From the NCBI RefSeq assembly GCF_019393635.1, contig NC_057867.1:5094821-5158820 (forward strand): a DNA stretch of 64,000 nt. The letters are read 5' to 3'. The position numbers and the translations under genes are program-made. Source of the DNA: Dromiciops gliroides. Lineage: Eukaryota > Chordata > Mammalia > Microbiotheria > Microbiotheriidae. Position 1 is the stretch's first letter, and each line of letters opens with the position of its first letter. This document shows positions 32,180 through 42,850 of this stretch, one piece after another. The notes beneath the pieces were generated by a model. That model was not told where the DNA came from. It did no database searches and worked only from the letters and a program-made list of their open reading frames with translations.

Positions 32180-33114
32180 TCAGTGTCATTTTCAAGCCCT
32201 CACTAGCACTCACTCCAAATATCCAATCTGTGGTGAGGTTCTGTAGATTCTACCTTCACACCTGTCACAAACATTCCCTTCTCTCTTCTGATACTGTCCC
32301 ACACCTGGACCATTACAGAAGCCTGATGGTTTATCTCCTTGCCACAAGTCTCTCCCCACTCCAGTCCTTCATCCACTCAGCACTACTCAAACTCCGACTC
32401 TCTGTTACCTTGATTATTCTGTTTGGCATTTAAATCTTTGTTCTTTCCAGTCTTTTATACTTTACTCATCTCCCCACACTCTACAATTCAGCAACACCAT
32501 CCTTTTGCTGCTCTTCTCCATCTTCTGAGTGCACTTTTCCCGTTGGTTCTTCATGCCTGCAATGCCCCCCCGTCTCCTTGCTTCTGCCTCCTGGTTTTCT
32601 TGGCTTCCTTCAAGATTCCGCTCAAATCCTACCTTCTGCAGGAGGTTCTTCCCTTTCCTCCCTTCCTGCTAGTGCCTTCCCTTCAAGATTATCTTCCATT
32701 TACTGTCTGCATGTCTGTACACATATGTGTATATACACCCATATGGATATGTATGTTTATACAAACATTGTTATTTATATGCTGTCTCTTCCATTAGACT
32801 GTAAGATCCTTGAGGACAGTGATCATGTTGTCATGGGGGAAATAGGTGGTGGGGGCCCTTAGCTATTCCTCTTTATTTTTTTATATTTTTATATATTTTT
32901 TCAGCTGTGCAAATTGGTTTTCTTATTGGAGGCTCAGGTGGCACATGACATTTCCCCAAAAGTTTGGGGTGGGGGAGGGAGAAAACCCCCCAAATAAACT
33001 GGGGTGTGGGGGAAGGGAGACCTGGCTCCAGTGGACAAAGGATGTACTCCCTTCCTTCTACCCTTGGGGGTGGGGGTGGGGGGGTGGGTTGAACCAAATT
33101 AAAAAGTTGTTTTA

Positions 33115-33766
33115 TTTATAGCTGCTCTTTATGTGGTGGCAAGGAATTGGAAGTTGAGGGGGTGCCCATCCATTGGGGAATGGCTGGACAAGTTGTGGTA
33201 TATGAATACAATGGAATACTATTGTGCTGTAAGAAATGATGAGCAGTAGGAGTTCAGAGAAACCTGGAGGGTCTTACGTGAGCTGATGATGAGTGAGATG
33301 AGCAGAACCAGAAGAACATTGTACACAGTATCATCAACATTGAGTGTTGATCTACTGTGAGGGACTATATTCTTCTCACCAATGCAATGGTACAGAAGAG
33401 TTCCAGGGAACTTGTGATGGAAGAGGATCTCCAAATCCAAGGAAAAAATAAAAAGAACTGTGGAGTATAGATGCTGAATGAACCATACTATTTCTTTTGT
33501 TTTTGGTGATGTTTTTGTATTTTGAGGTTTTTCATCATTGCTCTGATTTTTTCTCTTATAACATGACTAATGCAGAAATATGTTTAATGTTATTATGTGT
33601 GTGTGTGTGTATATAAAACCTATATCAGATTACCTGCTGTCTAGGGGAGGGAGGAGGGAGGGGAGGGAGGGAGAAAAATCTGAAATTGTAAAGCTTGTAT
33701 AAACAAAAGTTGAGAACTATCTTTACATGTAATGGAAAAAAATAAAATACTTTATTAATTAAAAAA
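33115..33766 (+). mobile_element. L1 3' end in the YBX2 retrocopy
   Basis: Forward L1 (GGCAAGGAATTGGAAGTTGA ... TAATGGAAAAAAATAAAATA) with target duplication AAAAAGTTGTTTTA at 33101-33114 and 33767-33780. Confidence 0.92.
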
Positions 33767-33782
33767 AAAAAGTTGTTTTACA

Positions 33783-33935
33783 GGGGCAGCTAGGTGGCGC
33801 AGTGGATAGAGCACTGGCCCTGGAGTCAGGAGTACCTGAATTCAAATCCGGCCTCAGACACTTAACACTTACTAGCTGTGTGACCCTGGGCAAGTCACTT
33901 AACCCCAATTGCCTCACTAAAAAACAAAACAAAAC
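33783..33935 (+). mobile_element. tRNA-type marsupial SINE in the YBX2 retrocopy
   Basis: Forward full copy, CCAATTGCCTCACT subfamily, next to the L1. AAAAGTTGTTTTAC and AAAAGTTGCTCTAC flank it, so it used the same target as the L1. Confidence 0.94.
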
Positions 33936-35376
33936 AAAAAGTTGCTCTACCCTCCTGGGTACTGGAAAGGAGGGAACAGGGTGAAGGCTGATGTTTCAAT
34001 GTCATGGATTTTCTGGAGGGGGGCAGGGAGACAGGGAAGGAGCAGTTGGAAAAAGTCAGCAGATACCAGATAACTACTCTAGTTGGCCCCCCGAGTTGGA
34101 ATCACTCCAGTAAGGTGGTAGGGGAGTCCCCACTGGTTATAGGAGTTGAGGTATCCACAAGCTGGTGTTGTGGCTCCAAGCGGGGCTGGGAAGGTGTGTC
34201 CGTAGGAGGTGGCATGGGCTTGACTGCCTCTGCTGGGCTCTCCTGATGGGTAGGGGCACCTGCTGGGGGTGGGCCCAGGGGTACTGGCTCTTTATCAGCC
34301 TCAGGGGCTGCAGTCTGCTGGGGACCAGGAGGCTGCTGACTCTTATGTTGAAAGTAAGGCCGATTTCGTGAGTGCTGGGGTTCAGGCCTCGAGCCATCTG
34401 TGGGACCCTGGCTGGGTTTGGTCACTCCATCTCCACCTTCTGTGGTGGGCTGCTGTGAAGGCCGAGGCCTGAAAGGCCTTCGATATCTGAGTCAGAATCT
34501 GGGTGGAGGTGCCCGTTCATCTCCCTGCTGCTAGTCACCTTCTAAGGGGGCTGGGTCTTTGGGTTCTGCTCCATCTGTACTCTCCATAGGCTGCTGCTGG
34601 TTGGAGGGCCGAGGGTCCCTGACAAAACATTGTCGCTAAAAGAAGGGGGGGTGGGTGGCGCCGGCGAGGTCGCTGACTGGGGTCCTCAGCCCGTTCCCCT
34701 TCACTACCTGGCTCTGCTACCCCTGTAGGGGCCTCTGCCACCAGGGGAGGGGGGGTGCAGCAGGGCGTGGCTGGGGAATAAATCTACAAAAACGGCGTCG
34801 GTTGGGAGTATAGTGACTGCCCTTCAGTGGTACCTGCACTGGACCAGTCACATTAGCAGCTTCTGCACCCTGGGATGGAAAACATCAGAACTCTTTCCCA
34901 ACTCCAACTCCCCCCTAGGTATTCCTCTTTAAAGAATTACACCTCTTTCACACAATCCAGTTAGAATAAAATGGCCTTCTATTTGGCTGCTAGAGAAGGT
35001 GATCAAGGGGGAAGACTTCCCTCTTGGGAAGGAGATGGCTTAGAGACAGAACATTTCTCTGAGATGCCTTTCTCCTTGACCGGGGGGAAGGCCAAAGCCT
35101 TTATAGAGCACAGATGGTGGGGGGAAGGATGGGGTGACCACCTGACTATGGAAAGCTCCCCTTGGGGGTGGGGAAAGTTTTCTGAGAGTCAGGGGGAATT
35201 TTCTTTTGGAATGACAGTTCAGCCCTCTGGAGTTCTCTGTCTCCTAGCTCAGGTAGTAGCCATGCCCAACTAACTTTCGTGCTGTAGAATGCAATCTACC
35301 CTGACTTCTTAGGTGTATCCCTCCTGGTATCTAGTTGGCCAGTTTAAACTTTAATAGTTCCCCCCCCCCCCGTGTC

Positions 35377-35460
35377 AATGTTGTTGCCTTTCTTTGTACT
35401 TCTGACATTTTGTCTGGTATATGAATATAATAAGCACTTAAATGTTTTTTTGTAGGAAGC
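35377..35460 (+). mobile_element. L2 3' terminus, last segment of the long L2
   Basis: TGTTGTTGCCTTTCTTTGTA and AATATAATAAGCACTTAAAT complete the L2 that stops at 32828. Confidence 0.82.
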
Positions 35461-37322
35461 ATTTCTCAACAAACAGGAAAAGCTACAAACCCTAGGGATT
35501 TGATGGCCAGCCGGTGCCTTTCTAAGTAGGTTCAGGGTTTTGAGAGGGTTTAAAAATTTTTTTATACTGTTATATTAATTTATTCATTCATTCATGCATT
35601 CATCCACCCATTTATTTCCTATTTAATTTATGTTTGTATTTAATATATTTATTTATATTCTTTTTTTTTTCACTTCTAGTCTATTAAAAATGTTTTCCCA
35701 TGTGGAGTATCTGCAAGCTCTTTGGGATTCTTTGGGGCTGCATCCATCCTTTCTTTGGGAGTGTAGATGCCCTTTTCCTTACTCTAGAGAGAATCTTTGC
35801 CTCATCTAATCAAATCCCCCCCAACCCCCATCCCTTATGTCCCTTACCAGCTGTGTTGCATTTAAGACACTTCACGAAGACAAACTCGATAAAAAGTTTT
35901 AATCAGAATGGTAGAAACCAATCACAGGTTATTATGCCCACTCTGGGTATTCCCAAGCCACAAGCTTCTCCCTCCCAGACACATAATTAGTCCCACTGAG
36001 AGTAGGCAGAGCATTCCCTCTGGGCTTTTCCCTTACAAAGCCACCCTGGGCAATGAGCTTTGCCTGGCCTCGTTTCAGTGCAAAAGTAGCAGCAGGTGGC
36101 GAGGCAGTAGAGAACCTTTCACAGGTGGCTCCAAGGCATCCTGGTTCTGCTCCCCTTCTTTCTTCTTGTGTAACATCGCCATTCACCCTGCCTGAGCAAT
36201 GCCTTGTAGCTTGTTCCTCTCCCTTGCTTCAAGTCCTTCTATTTCATTTTGTTTCATTTCTGTCCTTTTAATACTGTGAGAGTCTGAGAGTTTCCCTTCT
36301 AAAAGGGACATAAGCCATCTGACTGTCACAGCCCTAGCAAAAGGCATCTGGTGTGGGGAAGCACATGTGACCTGCAATAGTAGGGAGCCATTTTGGTCAT
36401 CTCTCTCCTTGCACTGCAAGAACTCTCTGGGAGGGGCTGCAGTGGCATACAAACATTAGAGGGGAGATCCCCAGGATTATGGACTGTGAGAGTTGGCATT
36501 GACATCCATGTGGTCCAACCTACACACCCAGGGAATTGTCCCAGTAATGCACCATGACTGGTTACCCTGATGGACAGGAGCTGGATTTTAGTTAGCATTA
36601 ACCTTTCTCGGGCACTGCTCCTTATCTCTGCTCAGAACTATTCTGTTTCTAGAAAATGGGAAACTTTTGAACTAAGAGGCAAATTATCAATTCCTATAAA
36701 CATAGTCATCTTTTTTGCTTGGGGAAAAAGAGATGTAGTCACTCTTCCCTTTTTGCTGGCTGATGGGAACTGAGCAGAGGGAAGAGCACGGAGCCTGGCA
36801 GCAGGGGAAATGGAGGCATATCCCCATGTACTGGGAGCAGAGTTCTCCCTCCCCTCCCCACTTGCAGGACCCTCAGAAGGCATGGGAAGCCCCCTTAGCC
36901 CCCAGATAACCCTCCTTAGCTGTCCCCAAACTCTTCACTTCCTTGAGGAACTGGAAGGCACATCTTATGTCATAGGGCACAGACACCACCTCTCCTTGTC
37001 CCTCAGCTCCAGTGAACAGCAACAATGGGATTTATTGAAGGCTTTATTTCCTTTGCATCTAATTTGAGAGTGGAAAAGGATATGTCACCTCCCCAACCAT
37101 GTACCAAGTCACCTAGAAGTAACTGCTTCCCCACTCCTCCCCATTTCCCAGTGTCAACTATGGTGACTGGGCATCCTTTCCTCACAGTTGATGAGAAAGA
37201 AAAGAGGGGACTGACAGCTGTGGCCTTTATAGTAGTAGAAGGAGAGGCTGAGGATTACAGCTGGCTTTCCTTTTCCTCCAGGTAGGGGGAAGGGCATGGA
37301 AGCTTTCCTTATCATCTTGGAT
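35461..37322. other. Low-repeat sequence
   Basis: 1.9 kb almost free of recognisable repeats. The minus strand has two AATAAA words near 37028-37048. Open frames up to about 95 codons show no domain. It could be downstream sequence of a minus-strand transcript. Confidence 0.4.
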
Positions 37323-37640
37323 GTTGCCTGTTTGTCCTTAGTTCTAGAAGAGGACCATGACATCGGGAGGTGATGTCATAACTTGCAATGAATTGGATTG
37401 AAGTGAGGGAGGGCTGTGCAAGGTCACCAGCATCCCTCTCTCCTCCAGAGCCATCTGGGTCCAGTGGTGAGATATAGATCAGGCAGGATAACTGGAGATG
37501 GCTCCAGATGTTTAAGGCAGTTGGGGTTAAGTGACTTGCCCAGGGTCACACAGCTAGTAATGGTCTGAGGTGAGATTTGAACTCAGGTTCTCCTGACTTC
37601 AGGGCCAGTGCTTCATCTACACATCACCTAGGTACATACA
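37323..37640 (+). mobile_element. Marsupial SINE of the MAR1/MIR type
   Basis: TTGTCCTTAGTTCTAGAAGA, GGAGGTGATGTCATAACTTG, GTGAGGGAGGGCTGTGCAAG, then the shared core GTTAAGTGACTTGCCCAGGG. I know the first part as an abundant marsupial SINE; I am less sure of the family name. Confidence 0.7.
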
Positions 37641-37799
37641 GGCACATCCAAGATACTTCCTGGGTCCAAGTATAAGGTCAAATGTGAAGATATACAGGGT
37701 AGAACTCTTTTTTGTCCTTATCCACTGGGGCTGGGGCACCCTGATGATAGAGTCACCATTCTCAGTTTTGGTGGCTCAGATTCTAAAACTGGTAACATT

Positions 37800-39546
37800 C
37801 TAATCTTTGAGGATATGAAGACTTTATTTTTACATTCTGTGAGTAAATTGCAACCTTCTAGCATTAGATTATTCTCAGTTCAATATTATTTGCTTTTTCC
37901 ATTGTGTTGCTATGTTTTCAGAGAGAGAATTTTATCTCTGAGGACTGCTTTCACTGAATGCCCCCCCCCAGTTTTGCTAAGTTGTCCCCTGATTGTCAGC
38001 CTCTTTATCATATGGCTGAAGGCTGCGCAGAATGCTTGGAGCACTGTGGAATCGTGCCTAGTCCATGCAGTTCCTGGGCTGCCTTCCTTAAGCCCTACAG
38101 GAAGGGGTTCAGCCTGGAAAAGCTCAGACTACTTCCCTTCCCATTGAGGTGTGTGGTGCTGGCCTGCTTCTTCATTTAAATTAGAGGTGCAATAGAGCTC
38201 AGTTATTAAAAAATAGTGAAAACCTGTGGCCACACTCCTAGCCCACATGTGGAATTTCTTCCCTCAGTCTAGATAAGTCCTTTCATTCATAAGACACAAT
38301 CAATATATAGTAGCCACATTTTACAAAACAATGGCACAAATTAAATAAGGAAAAAGGTTTCAGAGCTTCTAGATGGGATGCTTCACCCCTAATCACATTT
38401 AGACTGCCTCCTCCCGCTTTCCCTCCCAGGCATTCTCTCTGGGGTGCTGGAGGGGTCACCCCTCCAAAGGTCAGGGGAAAGAGCAACGGGAGGAATTGCA
38501 CATGCAGGCCCACCCTCCTGATGTTTGCTTCCTGGGCTCAGCTCATACATGTCCCCTCAGGGTTCAAGGAGTGAGTAGTCCCAAAAGGCTGGAGAGTGTC
38601 TTTTTCGAATGCTTTTGGCTTGAGCCCCAACTCCAGTGTATTCTCCCCAATTTCAATCCAGTTAACATCAATTTGCTGTTATAAAGGTCTATTCAGTAAG
38701 ATACAGCTAGAACAGAAACATATTCCTCCCCCGCAAAGCCCAGGGGCATATATTCCCTTGGATCACTTGGCCCCTGAGGAGAGTGGGGTCACATTTAAAG
38801 TTCTTGCTACAATGCATTTGCCTGCCAAGTTAAATTCAGAGTATTGGCTATGGCCAATGGACAGAATTGCTTTCTTGCTTGTAGGACCTGGCGTCTTGGC
38901 AGCTGAGCTGGATCCCTTTTCTTCCTTGGGGCTGTGCTCCCAAGCCTCTGGTAGTTCTTCTGACTCTTCAAGGGCACAAGGTCCATTCCATCCGCAATGT
39001 ACATTCACCTAAGGCAAGAAAGAAACAACAACAGGGCCATGGTGGGATAAGTAAGCTGTTGGTACTAGTGCTCTCTCCCTACCTCTGGTGCTTTTGCCCT
39101 ACGTGGAGACTGAGTAGTCCTTGCCTTCAACACAGCCTTTGCTCCTTTGCTCCCTTGTGTTCTGCTTTGCTTTCTTCCCTCTACTTTACTTCTTTGCCTC
39201 CTTTTTATCCCCATCTTCCTTCTTTCTCCATTTTTCACTTTCTTGAATTGTACATTTTTATTGGTGTCATGTGTCTTTATGATTTGAAAAGAGAGGCTAG
39301 ATTCTAGGCTCCTCTTTTCCAAGTCTCTCTGCTGAGACTCTGCCGTATTTCCCCTGGATTTCTCAAGCTCTCCCTCCCCTCCTCCTCCTCAGCTTTCATG
39401 GCTCATCTGCCTGCCAGTTGTCAACTTACTTCTCCAAAAAAGGGTCCAGTTGAAAAAAATACTTCCCACTGGACAGCGAGCATCTTGTTTGAAGTCTCTG
39501 GATCTTCTGAACTCAGGAGGTAGTCACGAAGGCTGTAACGGTTCAT
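37800..39546 (-). CDS. Possible two-exon gene of 120 codons, unknown
   Basis: Coding parts: 39546-39430 (39 codons, starting MNRYSLRDYLLSSEDPETS) and 39008-38763 (81 codons plus TGA, starting VNVHCGWNGPCALEESEEL, ending TLNVTPLSSGAK). Exon 1 ends GGAGAA/GTAAGT and exon 2 begins after a pyrimidine tract, TTTCTTTCTTGCCTTAG/GTG. Both are strong splice signals and the phase is kept. Minus-strand AATAAA at 37828-37823 could end a 3' UTR of about 940 bases. The start has G at -3. The protein is polar and Ser/Glu-rich, without a domain I know, and has no signal peptide. In-frame stops upstream of the ATG mean that any further 5' exon would be untranslated. It may equally be a chance pairing. The extent given includes the UTR and the intron. 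Confidence 0.3.
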
Positions 39547-39559
39547 CTCTCAGGATTGC

Positions 39560-40007
39560 TGTTTGATGACCTGTGGCCCAGGAAATAGAGAAAAAACCCA
39601 AAGAGATTTGCCTCAGGCTGACTGGGCAAGCCCATGCTCTTGTGGCTGTCACAGATGCTGATGGGAAGGTAAGAGAGAGAATCCCACCCTCCAATCCTGC
39701 CCTCGTCCTCCAGTGATGAGTCTGAGGGAGAGCTAGCAGAAGGGGCCTCAGGGCTCTCTTTTTGACTCTTCTCCTCCCCAACTATGTATCTGTTTCCTTC
39801 ATTAGCAGCCGCTCCTCTCCCCACTTTCTTTCTCTGTCTCTCTGTTGCCTCCAATTCTATCTCATTGTCTCCTTTGAAAAGTCTCACTGTGTCTCTTCCC
39901 TCTCTTGCTGTCTCTGTCCCTTTTACTTTTATACACTTTTTTCTGACTCCATGTGCCTCCATCCTTCAATAGTTTTGTCTCCTTTACCAGGTGTCTTTTC
40001 TTATTTT
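39560..40007. other. Low-repeat, pyrimidine-rich sequence
   Basis: A 139-codon minus frame (39962-39543), rich in K, E and S, overlaps here. I see no splice signal that joins it to the exons below. The T/C-rich plus strand alone can give long purine-codon frames on the minus strand. Confidence 0.35.
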
Positions 40008-40149
40008 TTTTTTGGTGGGGCAATGAGGGTTAAGTGACTTGCCCAGGGTCACACAGCTAGTAAGTATCAAGTGTCAGAGGCCAGATTTGAACTTGGGTCC
40101 TCCTGAATCCAGGGCTGGTGTTTTATCTACTGTGCCACCCAGTTGCCCC
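40008..40149 (-). mobile_element. tRNA-type marsupial SINE
   Basis: Reverse copy, GGTGGGGCAATGAGGG type; head GCCACCCAGTTGCCCC. Confidence 0.92.
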
Positions 40150-41302
40150 CTCTCTTACTGTTTTTTTTTTAAGGATGCTTGGGTTTCTCCCTTGGATTTC
40201 CCAAAGTCAGAGAGGAAGGGATTTCCCTACCCATTACCACAGCTGCAATGACTTACTCTCTTGGAAATGTCCATTATCTTGGAGGAAGAATATCCTTCTG
40301 GGTAACTAGTACCTGATTCTAAGCCACTGGACTTTGGTTCCTATCTTGGCAGGTTCATCTGCCCCTCTGTCCGTGACTCCACCCATCCCATGATCCCTCA
40401 GTCCCTCTGTCTAGACCTTCTTAATCATTACCTGTATTCTTCCATCCGTAGATCCACAGAATCCATCAGTCTGGTCCATCTGCTGTGTGGCTCCATTTGG
40501 GTCACTCCTGGCCCTCCATCTTTCTTCCCCTCCCAGAGCCTTCTATTCTTCCCACTCTCATTCTCCCCTTCCCTTCCATCTGTCCTTTCAGCCCATGTAC
40601 CTCCTTCCTGGTATCCACACCTAACTCCCATTTGTCCCTCTAAATAATCCATCAGTCCCTATCTAAGGCTCTCCATTAATCCTTCTATTCCTATATCACT
40701 GACCACTTTGAGTGTAACTTTTTCTAAGCCTGTAATTCTGACTTGGTACATTGTCTTTCTAAGCATCTAAACCTCACTTTGTAGATTTGTCCTTTCACTT
40801 GCTCTCAGTGTCAGGATCTAATTCTCAAAATCTCCTTTATTGACTTTTGCTGGCTCTCTGTGGTTTTTGACCTTTCCTGATAGAACTTCTTTCACATATA
40901 CTCACCGTGCTGGTTCCCTCCAGCCAGGAATCTCTCACTTTCTTTCCAGGCATCCCTCACTTTATTGATGACTAAGCATCCATTCTCTCCTTTTGCCAGT
41001 TTCTCCATTCATTTGTGTCTTACTATCTAGTTTTCTCTTCCATTTGTCCCTCGCCCTTTTTTCTTCTTTGCTTAGGTATAAATACTCATTCAGCTCTGCC
41101 TTGCCAATTCTCATAGCTCATGGCCAGCCATTCATTTTCTACTATCTAGATTGAATTATTCCATCCCCTCTCATATTCTGGGTCTGTACATTCAACCTTT
41201 CGCTAGTGTCTGTGAATCATCCACCCTCACCCTCTCCCTTTCTGTCACTTTCTGGGTATACCCATTTACCTATCACTCAGAGGTTAGCTTTCTTTCTTTT
41301 TT

Positions 41303-41447
41303 TTTTGTTTTGGTGAGGCAATTGGGGTTAAGTGACTTGCCCTGGGTCACACAGCTAGTAAGTGTTAAGTGTTTGAGGCCGGATTTGAACTCAGGTCTTC
41401 CTGAATCCAGGGCCGGTACTCTATACACTGCACCACCTAGCTGCCCC
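41303..41447 (-). mobile_element. tRNA-type marsupial SINE
   Basis: Reverse copy, TTTTGGTGAGGCAATTGGGG type. Confidence 0.92.
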
Positions 41448-41618
41448 CTGCACTGGATTTTTCTTTCTTTTTTTTTTTAGGCTTTTGCTTTCACGTATAC
41501 CTCAAAGTGCAGCTACCTCTAGCTAGGAATCTTTCATTTGGTATAACTTTCTTTCCATACATCTTTCACTCTCTTGGTTTTACCTACCAACTATTTTTTT
41601 GTTTTCCCATTCTCTATT

Positions 41619-41807
41619 TTTTTCTGTTTTTCTTTTCTTTTCTTTCTTTCTTTTCTTTTTTTTTTTTTTTTGCTGTGCAATGAAGGTTATTAAGTGACTT
41701 GCCCAGGGCCACACAGCTAGTAAGTGTCAAGTGTCTGAGGCTGGATTTGAACTCCGTTCCTCCTGAATCCAGGGCCGGTGTTTTATCCACTGTGCCACCT
41801 AGCTGTC
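41619..41807 (-). mobile_element. tRNA-type marsupial SINE with long T/C tail
   Basis: Body 41672-41807, tail 41619-41671. CCCATTCTCTATTT and CCCATTCTCAATTT flank it. Confidence 0.88.
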
Positions 41808-41904
41808 CCCATTCTCAATTTCTTAATGTGAATTCTTTTTTTTCATAATTTTCTTGCATAGCTCTCATTTTCCTTAATTTTTCCTCTATCACTCTGATTT
41901 AATT

Positions 41905-42080
41905 TTTTTGCTTTTTTTTTTGTGTTTGTTTTTGTTTTTTTGGCGAGGCAATGAAGGTTAAGTGACTTTCCCGGGGTCACACAGCTAGTAAGTGTCAAGT
42001 GTCTGAGCCCATATTTGAACTCAGGTCCTCCTGACTCCAGGGCTGATGCTTTATCCACTGTGCCACCTAGCTGCCTTTTT
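41905..42080 (-). mobile_element. tRNA-type marsupial SINE
   Basis: Reverse copy, TTGGCGAGGCAATGAAGG type, followed by another T-run that belongs to the L1 at its right. Confidence 0.9.
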
Positions 42081-42084
42081 TTTT

Positions 42085-42850
42085 TTTTTTTTTGCTTTTT
42101 TAAAAAAACTCTTTCTTTATGTCTTCTAGGAATTCTGGTTGAGCTGGTGTCTAATTTGAATTTTTTCTTTGAGGTTTTACTTGTAGATATTTTCAAGTCA
42201 TTGTCTTCTTCTGAATTTGTGTCTTCAGTTTCCCTGTTACCAAAGAAGCCTCTTATGGTCAGATTTTTTTATTTGTTCATTTTTCCAGCTTCTTCATTTT
42301 GGACTTTATGTTAGAGTAGGGCTCAGCTCACCTCTGTGAGGCAACACCTGGACTGAGTTTCTATTTTTTAGGTCCTGCTGCTGCTTTTTCAGCTTGATCT
42401 GGGGGCATGTATATTTTTGGTGCTTCCAAGTTGTGGTGATCTGGAGAGTGGTCTTGTTACTGCCCTCCCAATCAACTGTTCTTTACTTCTGGCCAGCCTC
42501 CACCCCATTGTTTGCATATGTCTCTTTCTGTCTTCCAAAGCTTCCGTGGGCCAGAAAAAGGTCTCACTGTTATTTTCTCTTGTATTTTTTGCTCAGAATT
42601 CAGTTTTTTTGTTGTTTTTTTTTGGTGAGGCAATTGGGGTTAAGTGACTTGCCTAGGGTCACACAGCTAGTAATTGTTAAGTGTCTGAGGCCGGATTTGA
42701 ACTCAGGTTCTCCTGAATCCAGGGCCGGTACTCTATCCACTGCACCACCTAGCTGCCCCCTAGAATTCAGTTTGTCATGTTTTCTGTGATGACTGTAGAA
42801 GCAGTTTTGGGGGAGCTTTGGCAGTTGTGACTGCCTCACTCTACCATCTG
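42085..42850 (-). mobile_element. L1 5' UTR / ORF1 start, with a SINE
   Basis: Minus-oriented L1. GTAGATATTTTCAAGTCATT and TCTTCTGAATTTGTGTCTTC match 47240-47280 of the better copy. The 5' end is near CTCTACCATCTGGACTCTGC, the reverse of the usual GAGTCCAGATGG-type start. Split by the SINE at 42607. Confidence 0.65.
42607..42761 (-). mobile_element. tRNA-type marsupial SINE in the L1
   Basis: Reverse copy with a perfect target duplication AGAATTCAGTTT (42595-42606, about 42762-42773). Confidence 0.94.

Larger units (their letters stand above)
30396..32828 (+). mobile_element. Long L2 LINE with several insertions
   Basis: Segments 30396-30747, 31020-31265, 31625-31712, 31868-32016 and 32180-32828 follow the L2 order without large gaps. 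RT N-terminus: INYHSISLL...FEKAI (30500-30560). Catalytic-core neighbour: LILLDLSAVFDTM (30700-30740). LGFGDTVLSCFFYLSDIFFG (31058-31117), then the C-terminal part (AAGTCTCTCCCCACTCCAGT) and the tail CCATTAGACTGTAAGATCC. The last bases continue at 35377 after an LTR. Several frame breaks; not functional. Confidence 0.85.
32876..34916 (-). pseudogene. YBX2: YBX2 (contrin/MSY2) retrocopy, 5' truncated
   Basis: YBX2 is a germ-cell Y-box mRNA-binding protein; this is a dead copy of its C-terminal part. On the minus strand 34871-34102 reads AEAANVTGP, then AEPGSEGERAEDPSQRPRRR, GDERAPPPRF, PFRPRP, TKPSQGPTDGSRPEPQ and the C-terminus TSTPITSGDSPTTLLE before a TGA (34102-34104). The order and wording match YBX2, and these regions are not interrupted by introns. 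At least two in-frame stops near 34440-34530 and a frameshift between 34425 and 34640 disable it. The cold-shock domain is absent. The 3' UTR continues to 32893 and ends in an AATAAG signal and an A-rich tail (32876-32892, T on plus). Target duplication: AGCTATTCCTCTTTA (32861-32875) / AGGTATTCCTCTTTA (34917-34931). At the 5' end, 34872-34916 looks like intron (minus strand TTTTCCATCCCAG before GGTGCAGAAGC). Confidence 0.85.
32829..35376 (-). mobile_element. LTR related to family 'M1', split by a YBX2 retrocopy
   Basis: TGTCATGG at 32829 and GTGTCA at 35376, with ATGT on both sides (32825-32828, 35377-35380). LTR sequence occupies 32829-32875 and 34917-35376. The second part contains the family word ATTCCTCTTTAAAGAATTAC and a minus-strand AATAAAGGC-like and TATA-like region. 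It lies inside the L2, whose last bases resume at 35377. Solo, fossil, more diverged than the copies at 18-28 kb. Confidence 0.82.

Noticed and set aside
432-33935. tRNA genes at the SINE heads
   Set aside because: The A- and B-box-like words belong to the SINE; they are repeated dozens of times and do not form a tRNA cloverleaf that I can complete.
34102-34425. Open 107-codon YBX2 C-terminal frame as a functional gene
   Set aside because: It is only the distal part of a 5'-truncated retrocopy, with in-frame stops and a frameshift upstream, no cold-shock domain and its own poly-A tail and target duplication.
39543-39962. 139-codon minus frame as a further exon of the possible gene
   Set aside because: No convincing splice pair joins it in frame, and the purine-rich minus strand favours open frames by chance.
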